A stretch of DNA of 64,000 nt, taken from the NCBI RefSeq assembly GCF_900700375.1, contig NC_041710.1:27635545-27699544 (forward strand). Direction: 5' to 3'. Source of the stretch: Denticeps clupeoides. Its lineage: Eukaryota > Chordata > Actinopteri > Clupeiformes > Denticipitidae. Position numbers and translations under genes: made by a program. Below are positions 43,201 to 52,368 of this stretch, piece by piece. Position 1 is the first letter of the stretch, and the number at the start of each line of letters is the position of its first letter. The notes beneath the pieces were generated by a model. It had not been told where the DNA came from. It worked only from the letters and a program-made list of their open reading frames with translations, and did not search any database.

Positions 43201-44086
43201 ATATTTTTTATACGAAATATAGTCTTTTTTTAATAATTTAATAATTCTTTAATAATTCATTGTTCTCAATAAATTATCCTGACAGGTTAATTGAGCTATG
43301 ATGATGGAATGTCTGACCTAACTGTCCTGTTTCTAGAGGCATAACATGCATACATGGCTTCCACTGCACAAATATGAATTTTCTTTTATTTGTATTTAGG
43401 GTGGCTTCTCCATGTTCATCCAGCTGATGCCCATTGTTATCCTGATTCTGGTATCCATCCTCAGCCAGCTGATGGTGTCCACTCCCCCCTATAGCCTATA
43501 TTCCAAACAGTAAGTCTGCAGTTGAGAAGAGCACCATTTTTCATTTAGACAGACACCAAAGAGTGTTTACGGTATTGGTGTGCATACTAAATGCAAAGTT
43601 GTTAATATAGCGGTGGTCAGTTTTATTTGAAAGTCTAATATTTCTTTCTAGATTTTTGTTTTAAAATCTTCCTTGTTTCTCCGAAGGTCTACTGGGCAGA
43701 CAGTGAAGAGGCAGACTGAGAACCTCCGCGTAGATTACTACGTAAACAGAGACTTCAAAGCAGAATACAAGGGTTTGGTGTTGCAGAAAATTGAAAAGAG
43801 CGTAGAAGAGGATTATGTATCCAATGTACGAAACAACTGTTGGAAGGAGAGACAAACAAGTAAGTGCATTTTTTTTGTTCGATGTCGTCTAAGAATACGG
43901 TTAAGAAGTGTGAGTAATCTTTGAGACATTAACCATCTTTTTTCTTCTAATTTTGTTTAAGAAACTGACCTGCTGTATGCAGCTAAGGTTTACAGAGATG
44001 AACGCTTGCGTCGGAAAGCTGAGCTCATGACTATGGAGAATTGCAAGGAGCTGGACAGACTAAACAGCTTATTTCGTGGAGGATGA
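37289..44086 (+). CDS. dnajb14: DnaJ homolog subfamily B member 14
   Basis: Eight exons: 37289-37421, 38549-38723, 42067-42212, 42304-42489, 42993-43075, 43400-43509, 43687-43859, 43962-44086, giving 376 residues (human 379). The N terminus [11 protein letters not shown] is shared by DNAJB12/14. The J domain spans about 107-172 with HPD at 137-139 ([18 protein letters not shown]), then a Gly/Phe-rich part ([20 protein letters not shown]). One membrane helix lies at about 246-264 ([19 protein letters not shown]), and the C-terminal DUF1977 region contains NNCWKERQ. It anchors in the ER membrane with the J domain in the cytosol, recruits Hsc70 for ER-associated degradation and membrane protein folding, and assists SV40 ER escape in mammals. 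It is called B14 rather than B12 from [34 protein letters not shown] and the ending RGG. Intron 2 (3.3 kb) holds nested SINEs and a possible alternative first exon. Confidence 0.96.
39976..40409 (-). mobile_element. SINE family B, interrupted by a family A SINE
   Basis: On the minus strand it has a tRNA-like head (CCTAGTGGGTAACACAC, then CCCAGGTTCAAATCCCAC), the CCCTGAGCAAGACACTTAAC middle, then ACTACTGATTGTAAGTCGCT and a tail ATGCCGTAAATGTAAATG. This tail is common to several fish SINE families. A family A element is inserted at 40065-40319 within the middle part, so family B insertion is the older event at this site. Confidence 0.85.
40073..40311 (+). mobile_element. SINE family A, best-preserved copy, nested
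   Basis: A full copy with GCAGTGGTGGCCTAGTGG head, B box GGTTCGAATCC at about 40123, and a CACTTCACTT tail. It is flanked by an exact 8-bp target duplication ACTTAGGG (40065-40072 and 40312-40319), showing insertion into the family B SINE. A GAGGTACCACT unit is doubled near 40148-40168. This copy serves as the family reference for other entries. Confidence 0.92.
40611..40770 (-). mobile_element. SINE family A copy, dnajb14 intron 2
   Basis: The minus-strand copy runs from the head part (GGTTGCCAGTTCCAATCCC) to the CACTTGACTTTCAC tail. A short GGTGGGGATG unit is doubled at 40680-40700. It ends 0.5 kb before the candidate alternative exon. Confidence 0.8.
41312..41631 (+). other. Possible alternative first coding exon of dnajb14
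   Basis: An ATG-initiated frame starting [11 protein letters not shown] stays open for 106 codons plus two bases, up to a strong donor (CATT then GTGAGT at 41632). Its phase fits the acceptor of dnajb14 exon 3 at 42067, so splicing would put a new N terminus straight onto the J domain ([12 protein letters not shown]). The sequence just upstream (about 40990-41110) is locally CpG-rich. I recognise no homologous protein, so this could equally be chance. Confidence 0.2.
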
Positions 44087-44197
44087 GGCTCAGGCCTAAG
44101 GACTTTTAGAGTAAATATATGATAATATATATATATATATGTGTAATATGTACATGGTTTTTAAAGGAACACATTAATATAGGAGCAAGCCACCTAA

Positions 44198-44203
44198 AAT
44201 AAA
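44198..44203 (+). terminator. dnajb14: dnajb14 polyadenylation signal
   Basis: AATAAA about 110 bp after the stop codon. Another AATAAA at about 44770 may give a longer 3' UTR. Confidence 0.6.
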
Positions 44204-44789
44204 CATCATGTAAACTGTGAGATCTTTTAAGTTCTCCTCAACAAAATTGACCTGCTGCATCCAGGTGAATGCTCTGGTTCAGTGACATCCCAGAGCTTAA
44301 TCAAATGCAGTTCATGGAGTAAGATGTCATCCCGAGGACTGAAGATAAATAAAGACGGCCGATTGTTTGCTGAAGTTTGTCTGAAGGATTCCCAGCATTC
44401 TGCACTGAAAAACAAGAAAAATACAAACCTTCTTCCTTCTATAAAGTTACTCCTCTTCATCCATGCAACCAGTAAAGACTTTGTTCTTCAGAGAACCTTC
44501 AGAGTCTTTGAACCCAATGAGCTGCTCGTTCTTTGAAGTTTCCAGCATAATTGTATGCTTCCTTGCTTTTCAGCACAACACTGTAATGGGGTAAACCATG
44601 GTTTGTGTTTTTCTGGCCTTCGCCAGGACGGTCACCGGGTGGACCTCTGAGTCATTTCAGTCATGAATTTTAGTGTATATTTCATTTTTTATTTTGAATG
44701 TTTTAAAGTTATGGAGTAACTTAAATATCTAGGAAAAAATGGTTTTCGTCATTGCTTGACTAATCATTTGAATAAAATCTTACTGTCTG

Positions 44790-45459
44790 GAGTTGTTAAT
44801 GCAGCCTGTCATGATTTATTTACAGAGTATAGATTATTAAAATTCTTTTATGGTACTGTAAAGTAGATGTAACATCTTCCACATTTTTCTTAGCCCACTG
44901 TGGTGACTGTGAACGAAGTCTTGATTATTATTATTTTTTTATATTGCCATGTAAGAATAACATTTGAAACTGAAATAAAATGTTATTTAAAATTGTGCCA
45001 TGGTACATACATTGAAATGTTGTTTTTTGTTTGGTGTCAAATGATGCCGACCAGGCCGGGCCCTAATTTATATGGCGACCAGGGCAGGCCCTAACTTATA
45101 TGGAGCCCTAGGCCAGATTTTAGGTGGCTTCCCAGAACCCTTCTTTTTACTCAAGTCTTGACACGTAAAAAAAACATTGTTTTTATTATTACTACTACTA
45201 CTTTGCTGGGCAGATAAATTCCTGTGGACTTGTCCTTTTCATGTTAAAACGCAGTAATCCCAGTAGTGTGGCGCCCCCTGGACGGACGGCGATGGCACCC
45301 ATGCAGACGGTCCTTTATCCTGTTTCGCCAGGAGAGAAACGCCACAGGTTTGGTCATCGCTTCAGAGAACCACTGACACTTCACCTTGATAGTTGACCTT
45401 GTTATATACTTCCTAGAACTGCTGCCCTGACACCGACACTTAATCCTTCGTTTTCCGCA
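44790..45459. other. Spacer between dnajb14 and pla2g12a
   Basis: No gene is visible. At 45049-45102 a unit of about 26 bp (ACCAGG-C-GGCCCTAA-TTATATGG) is present twice in tandem with a few differences. The sequence becomes GC-richer towards pla2g12a. Confidence 0.5.
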
Positions 45460-45634
45460 GGTCAGTAATTTGCATGAACTTTGTACACACCGCGATAACT
45501 GCGGGGCGGCTCCCTCATTGGCCGTCCGGACACCACGTGACCAAACACTACCCGGAAGTACACTGGCGAGAGTAGAAATGATGTCACTGACTAGAAATCG
45601 CCCTAAAACCTGAATTTGTTTGCCAGTGCGGACT
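45460..45634 (+). promoter_or_regulatory. pla2g12a: pla2g12a promoter region
   Basis: Upstream of the start codon are GGGGCGG (45503-45509, GC box), an inverted CCAAT box ATTGG (45517-45521) and an E-box CACGTG (45534-45539, in CCACGTGACC). They are spaced as in a compact TATA-less promoter. Assignment is by motif and position. Confidence 0.5.
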
Positions 45635-46729
45635 ATGTACTTTAGTGTCATCTCCGTTTTCACCGTCCTGTTTCTGTTCGCGTTCAGAGTAACTGTGTGC
45701 AAGCAAGAAAATGAGCCGGAGACTCCCGACTGGCGTTTGACTCTGAAAACCATTCGGAATGGTGTCCACAAAATAGACACGTACCTGAACGCAGCGCTGG
45801 ATCTGTTTGGCGGAGAGGACGGGCTGTGTCATTACAAATGCAGCGATGGTGAGAGACTAATACAGCTTATTAGTGCAGTTGTCCCAGCTTGTGGCCCTGC
45901 TGTCATTCGTTTTTAATTACGTTTATACGAACAATTCGGTCCTTGCAGGTTACAAGCCAGAACCTCGGCCTTCTTACAAGCCACCGCCCCCGAATGGATG
46001 TGGATCACCGTTGTTTGGGTTTCAGGTCACTTCACATTATATATGAAGTCCATCCATATCGCAAGTGTAATATTATATACGTGCGTAATTTCACGTCTAA
46101 TTGCATCTGCACGCTGATTCTTCCTCACAGTTTGACATTGGGATTCCGTCCATGACGAAGTGCTGCAATCAGCACGACCGCTGCTATGACACCTGCGGAC
46201 GTGAGAAGCATGACTGCGACCACCAGTTCCAGGACTGTCTGGAGGCCATCTGCAGGAACGTACAGAAGACTCTTGGACTGAACCACAGTGTCCAAGGTAA
46301 ACATCTGCTCACTGTTAATGTGAATATGATATGTGGTAGTATTTCATGTTAAATAGAACATCGGCAACAGACCTTTATCCCCCCCCTCTCCCGTAATTCA
46401 CCCGCACACATATTACAGCCTTGACAGCACAGTTACTGATAAGAGCTACTAACAGTATTTATTTATGTTAAATCTCTGGGTAGCTGTCCTTCTCAGGGCA
46501 GACACCAATGCCAAAGTAAAATAATTTTTTGGTAAATTGCACCTTGAATTTAAAATGCGTGGATCTATTGGTGCTCATGGATTTTCTGTCCTGTGTCTTT
46601 TATCCCACAGCTTGTGAGTCTGCAGTGAATCTGCTCTTTGATGCTGTTATGCACATGGGCTGTAAGCCGTACCTCGACAGCCAGAGGGCCTCGTGTGTAT
46701 GTCGCTACGAGGAGAAGTTGGAGCTGTGA
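45635..46729 (+). CDS. pla2g12a: Group XIIA secreted phospholipase A2
   Basis: Four exons: 45635-45848, 45949-46025, 46131-46296, 46611-46729. The 191-residue product (human 189) begins with a signal peptide (MYFSVISVFTVLFLFAF, hydrophobic to about residue 22). It contains the group XII calcium-loop variant NGCGSPLFG, the active-site motif CCNQHDRCYDTCG with catalytic His112-Asp113, and the cysteine-rich tail LGCKPYLDSQRASCVCRYEE. Group XIIA enzymes hydrolyse the sn-2 ester of glycerophospholipids with low specific activity. Catalytic residues are present, unlike the inactive XIIB paralogue, where His is replaced. The neighbours casp6 and mcub match human 4q25, supporting XIIA rather than XIIB. 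Confidence 0.97.
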
Positions 46730-47599
46730 TAACCCAGAGGACTTGGGGCGGCCACATTGCCCCGTGGTTTTTGATTACTGCTCAGGGATCAGGCAACCTG
46801 GTTGTAACGTTAGACATGTCTGAGATGAGGTTTGGAATGGCATGCTTGTATGTGGTACATTTTCACTGCCAACATATATACTGTGCCAGTCATGCTGCTC
46901 CTCCGAGTAGTATATGTTAAACTCAGCCACATGCCCACAAGGCTGTTACGTTTACCTGTGGATGCATTTACACCAAGCGGCTAGTTACTGAATGCTGAAC
47001 CAGATATATGGCTGTCGGATGTTGTCGCTTAACTGGATTGAAACTGTTTACATTTATTTGAAGGAAGCATTAATTCATTTGGATCAATTATTTGTTTTTT
47101 TATATACAGAATGAGTGAAATTAGAATTTATACTTCATATTTGTAGTGTGGAATACAGAGTAGCACAAAGACAGCTCTTGCAGCATGCAGAAAAGTTGTT
47201 CCGATGCACTTGTATGCCATTCTGACCCTGACCAAATTCTGGGGTGCCCATCAGAGATGCTCAATAAATCAACCAGTATGTTTATGCGATATCAAAAATA
47301 GATATTTAATGAGTGTGTCATGTAAGGATTTCCTTGACCCTGTATCAGTGTGTCGAAGGACATTTGTGGCAGGATCTGCAATGCCAAATAATATAGTTCA
47401 GGGCCTAATTTATGCATATATTTATAGCGCCGTGTCTGGTCACTTTAAAATACCGCTTAGTAACAGTTCAAATTGAGAAGTACTATGCTGCGCTGTCTTT
47501 TTACTGCTCGAGTAAATGGAAATAAAATTATGTTTAGCTGAAGTGACGTTTGTCAGTCGCATTTCTTTATACAGCTTCGTACGTGCGCTCATTTTCTCA
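46730..47599 (+). other. pla2g12a 3' UTR and spacer
   Basis: No coding exon is seen. AATAAA at 47263-47268 is the likeliest poly(A) signal for pla2g12a, about 0.5 kb after its stop. The rest is AT-rich until CpG content rises at about 47570, ahead of casp6. Confidence 0.5.
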
Positions 47600-47762
47600 C
47601 CGCTCACGGAAGCTCGTCGCGTCGATTGACTGACATCCCTCTCAGCCAATAGCATTCCGCTACACCGAGCGCGAGCCAATCAAATTCCGGCCCGCCCCTT
47701 TCGGTTCCGACGGCTCCTGTCAAGCGTGTTCATTTGCAAAGTAAAGCAGGAAGAGGAGAGCG
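47600..47762 (+). promoter_or_regulatory. casp6: casp6 promoter region
   Basis: Two CCAAT boxes in the same orientation lie 30 bp apart (47646-47650 and 47676-47680, both in a GCCAAT context), followed by a GC box CCGCCCC (47692-47698). The start codon is at 47763. Paired CCAAT boxes at this spacing are typical of NF-Y-driven TATA-less promoters. Assignment is by motif. Confidence 0.6.
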
Positions 47763-50085
47763 ATGGCGAGCCCCGGCGGAGCTGTACCTCCAGGTAAAAG
47801 TTCCAGAACGATCTCTTCCAGCGCCCGTCGTTAATTTCAGCAGAGATTTTGTGAGGCGTGATAGATGGACGTGGCAGGTTCGATTCACTGAACCGACTTT
47901 GGAATGGGTTTGTAGTTGTTGAGCGGAAACTCTTTACCTTCTTATTTCAACATTTCACTGACAGAAGTCGCCGAATTAATTGGTTTGTATCAGTCTGTTT
48001 CTTTATACAGTTGTTTTCTGAGCTGAAGTCTCACTTTTCTCGTCAGGAACCACCGAGACGGACAGCGAAGCAGCCGCTCCTGTCCGAACAGGTGAGCTCC
48101 TGTTCCGCGAGCAGAGCCACGGCAACCGCGAAGTAATTCGCGATCCTTTTTATTCAGCTTTTTTTTTTTTTTTGCCCGGGGAAAATGTGATTTAGAGAAG
48201 GCATTCTGCCAGTCACATGCTGTGTTAGGCCGTCGGCTTAATACCAGGTGCGTTGTGAACAATGGCGGGTTGACCCCGCCGATCTGCCTCTAACAAACGT
48301 TACAGACCGAAGCTACATCACCATTAACGATCAGAGGTGTCGCCTTCGTCGCGGTGACTTGTCCTGATCCCTCTCTGTCCTCGTTCATTAATGTGAGTGG
48401 GCCGTACGGACAGATGGAACTTGGCAGATATAAATGTTTTTTAAAAGAATTCCTTGCTACACATCTCGTCTCCCAGGAAGAAATGCTGCGACGGTCCACA
48501 TTCCTGTGCGTCGTGACGTTTTTTAGGAGTTCTCGGGCCATCCAGTTTGCTTACTGAACTCTTACATGCTGGATTAAAGCCTCCAGCTGTGACACTGGCA
48601 TAAGGTGCAAGTAACATCGCCAAAGTCGCATGTTCAAACCCAACATATCATGTCCCTGAGCAAGACACGTGACCCAGGGGGACTGTCCCTGTCACTACTG
48701 ATTGCAAGTCGCTATGGATAAGGGCGTCTGGTAAATGATGTAAATGCATAGACTACTGTAAAGAAGTACTTTGTTACGGTTCCCCGATTTTCCATTTCAG
48801 GCCCCGCATTGCTGGACGTGGCAGAAACGGATGCCATTCGTCACAGGTACGATCCTTCGTGTCCTTTGTAACTACAACATTACTATAACTACACTGTAAT
48901 ACTATAGCATCGATACTGTACTGGTTTCTGCAGCTCTGTGCAGCTGGATCCAGCTGTGGAGTACAGTATGAGCAACAAGACGCGGGGCTTGGCACTCATC
49001 TTTAACCAGGAGCATTTCTTTTGGAAACTCGCGTTGCCGTCACGCAGTGGCACTGCTGCAGACCGGATAAACCTGGTGAGGAGGTTGGTAGGCGCTTCGT
49101 TTTGGTTTTAAAACAGTACGGAAGCTGGTGAGAGAATCTGAATTCCGTTCGTTTAATTGCTGCTTATTGCAGATTTAGAGAACTACAATTTGATGTCAGA
49201 GCATATGACGACCTCACAGAAAAAGATATTCGGAGGATTATTACAGATGGTAGGTCAAATTCGAATAATAATATGCCAGAATCTGTGTGTTTGTGTGAAG
49301 CCAAATAAATGTAATATTTTAGTGAAATATGAACCTTTTCCTCCATACAGCTGCTAATGAGGACCATTCCAATGCTGACTGCTTCGTCTGTGTGTTTCTG
49401 AGCCATGGTGAAAATGACCACATCTACGCCAAAGATGAGAAGATCCCTATTCAGGAAGTTACTGCTTTGTTTAAAGGAAACAAGTGCAGAAGTCTGGCGG
49501 GGAAGCCCAAGATCTTCATCTTGCAGGTTCGTTTCCAGGACAGTTTTTTTTTTTTTTATGTATTATTTAACTTTGCACATTCATCTGTGTATGGTCACCA
49601 GGCGTGTCGGGGTGAAAAGCATGATGACCCAGTGACCCCTATGGATGTCGTGGATACAAAGACCAATGAGGTGGAGGTTGATGCAGGTGTTGTTTACACT
49701 CTGCCCTCTGGTGCTGACTTCATCATGTGCTATTCGGTTGCTGAGGGTAAGCAATGCCTGCAGATTAAGATAATGAATGGCCAGGGAGGTGAAAATGGAT
49801 TGTAATTCGAATTATTCATAAAAAATGTATCTTGTCTCCGTATCTAAAGGATATTACTCCCACCGTGAGACTGTGAACGGGTCGTGGTACATCCAGGACC
49901 TGTGTGAAGTGCTGAAGGAGTATGGAACAACCCTGGAGTTCACTGAGCTCCTCACGCTGGTAAACCGGGTGGTGTCCAGACGCAGCGTGGGCCAGTGCAG
50001 AGATCCGAAAGCCATAGGCAAGAAACAGGTTCCTTGTTTTGCCTCCATGCTCACCAAAAAGCTGTACTTCAGGCCCAAAAAATGA
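47763..50085 (+). CDS. casp6: Caspase-6, executioner caspase
   Basis: Eight exons: 47763-47793, 48047-48091, 48801-48846, 48934-49083, 49173-49249, 49351-49526, 49602-49746, 49850-50085, giving 301 residues (human 293). A short prodomain contains TETD at 13-16, equivalent to the human TETD23 processing site. The p20 part holds the catalytic His135 (FLSHGEND) and Cys177 in QACRG. Two aspartates at DVVD193 and VEVD202 bracket the intersubunit linker, equivalent to human DVVD179 and TEVD193; at 9 residues the linker is shorter than the 14 in human. The p10 part has [20 protein letters not shown], with the substrate pocket, and [17 protein letters not shown]. It is a cytosolic and nuclear cysteine protease that cleaves lamins after VEID-like sites and acts in apoptosis and axon pruning. 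All active-site residues are intact. Confidence 0.97.
48597..48752 (+). mobile_element. SINE family B copy, casp6 intron 2
   Basis: A diverged copy with the CCCTGAGCAAGACACGTGACC middle, the ACTACTGATTGCAAGTCGCT segment and the tail GGTAAATGATGTAAATGCA. It ends about 50 bp before exon 3. Confidence 0.8.
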
Positions 50086-51210
50086 TGAGCCACTACACTT
50101 TCACAGAATGGTTTCATATATATATCTTCAATACACTGATAGTACCAGTCTGAAAATGCTGGACTGGATTCAAATGAAAAGAAAATTAATTTTGAACAAT
50201 ATAGGCTTTTTCAGCATTGTGAATAATTATGTATAAGTGGTCTAAGATTCAGAGAGTTTGGGGGGCCAATTGGTCTCTGCAAATACATCGACCATTACGT
50301 AATAATTAAATTCTGTATATTCTTCTGTGACTCTTCAAGCACCATATACAGTTCAACAATTACACCATAGTTGAACAGATCGGGTGTGTTCAGAGGGGAA
50401 TGAATAGGAACTGCTTCTATCAGCGGGACTGATCTGTTACTGAACTGTACTTTCGTTTTTAATTGCCCAGGGCAAATTTCAGCATTTGGCATGTTGCCAG
50501 TGTGTATTGCAAGGGTCCAGAATGTAAAACCATGTAAATGTTAGACAAGGGTGCACAAGAGCATAGTAACGCTTAGTGTAGGCGGTAATAAGATCATAAT
50601 TTTTTTGTGATCAGGCAACCCAGGAATGTCTGGAAATGACATTCTGGTCATGGTGAATATTATTAATTTTCATAAAACCACTGGTTTATCCAGCTAACTA
50701 CTCCTCATGGCCATATGTTTTGTGCCTGGACCATCTCTGTTAAAAAAAGGGAATTACTGTTTCTTGTTTACATCTGATCATTTGTTCTCCACAAACAGGA
50801 AAAACTAGAAGGTATCTCAGGGAATAAGGAGACTTGGGCTGCATTGAACATGTACAGACATAAATCCTGCTTTTTGAATCATGGTTGGCATACTTTTTTA
50901 TTAACTGTTTTATAGTGGATCGCCGGCTCCAGTTCTGTTCATGGTACTATCTCACAGTAACAATCAAATGTGCTGTTGTGAAGGTGTAGGTGCTGTTTCT
51001 GCACGGGGCGGGGGGCTCTCATGAATAAAAATCCCTTCCAGTGCAGAACATTCCTGTTGCACAAATACTTGAACACTTTTTATAACTATCATTAAAACTG
51101 TTGGGGGGGATTCTCTGGTGTCAGTGTGTATGATTTAAGAACACATCTTTGTGACTTGTTTCTCTTACTGGGAATATACATGATTTAGGGGGACTTTGTG
51201 GATTGGATTT

Positions 51211-51216
51211 AATAAA
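51211..51216 (+). terminator. casp6: casp6 distal polyadenylation signal
   Basis: AATAAA about 1.1 kb after the casp6 stop codon. An earlier AATAAA at about 51024 may also be used. It faces the mcub 3' end, whose possible signals lie 35-140 bp further on. Confidence 0.55.
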
Positions 51217-51244
51217 GGGTGAACCTTTCCACTTTGCGTTGGTG

Positions 51245-51250
51245 TTTATT
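51245..51250 (-). terminator. mcub: Possible mcub polyadenylation signal
   Basis: TTTATT on the plus strand gives AATAAA on the minus strand, about 250 bp after the mcub stop codon; another lies at 51354-51359. Use of the distal one would make the mcub and casp6 transcripts overlap or abut. Confidence 0.4.
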
Positions 51251-51496
51251 TTATTTACTGCGTTAAGGCAAAGATCCATGATGTACCTGAACATATTTCA
51301 AATTGTGCTTGGTTAGAAGAGAAACACTAAAGATTTCAAACATTCACACCGTGTTTATTTCAAAGCCTTCAAATAGTTAATAGTTTTGCCATGCTTTGCA
51401 TAAGGACATTTCCAAAATTTGAAATCAAAAATGTAAAATGAAAGGCACCACGTTCAAAACTAAATATATGTAAATGTTAACATCGATGGATCTTCC

Positions 51497-52328
51497 TCAT
51501 TCCTTTGGCTGAATCTGCTGTACAGGAAGTTGGAGTTGATTTGGACTCCTCAAACGCCTCAAATCCTCCTCCACCTGTGGAAGGAATCGTGCACGCAAGC
51601 TTTATGGGCATGACACCACCTCACAAAAAAAGACAAGACAGGACAAGCAGTTCCATACCACAGCCATCTCCTCCTTCAGCTCATTATACTTGGTCACGTC
51701 GAAATGCTTCCGTTTAGCCCCCTTGTGGAAGTAATGCAGAAACTGCCGGTCTTTCGCATCAGGGTACACATAGTCCTAGAGCAACAGAAGCGTTAGGCAA
51801 ATAAAAATGAACATTTCTGTCTAGTTCCATCATCCAATTCCTTAACACCTCAACATAGGTTAACTGCACACACATTGTTGGGTTACTGAAGCCAACATAG
51901 CACTGAGGAGTGCATTTCAAGTCAACAAGAACATCCTATATTTAATGATTTCTTGAGCTATTCTGGAATCTGGCCTCAAAATAAAAAAAAAAAATCCCAT
52001 CTTCAGTCTAATCCACCAGACAAGACATTGTCATCCCTAGTTCTCACACATCTGTAATGTGGCATCTGTGAACCCCACTGATGGTGATTTTGGGAAGAAA
52101 CCAATGTATAGCGCACCTGCTTGGTGAGGACGTAGTAGGAGAAAACCGCAATGCTGGTGCTGTAGGTGATGAAGTATGTGACCGGTTCCATGATGTCCCA
52201 GGAGTACACCCACCAAGTGAGCCAGGCCAGAGCCCCACCCTGCACCGACAGAAGTGCCAGTCCTGTCCACAGCGCCCATGACGAGCTCAGCTCAGCTCTG
52301 CGATCGACCTGGGTCCTCAGCTACAACA

Positions 52329-52368
<40 letters not shown>

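Noticed and set aside
45244-45780. 178-codon minus-strand open frame upstream of pla2g12a
   Set aside because: It is antisense to pla2g12a exon 1 and its promoter, has no recognisable family features, and the plus strand gene is unambiguous.
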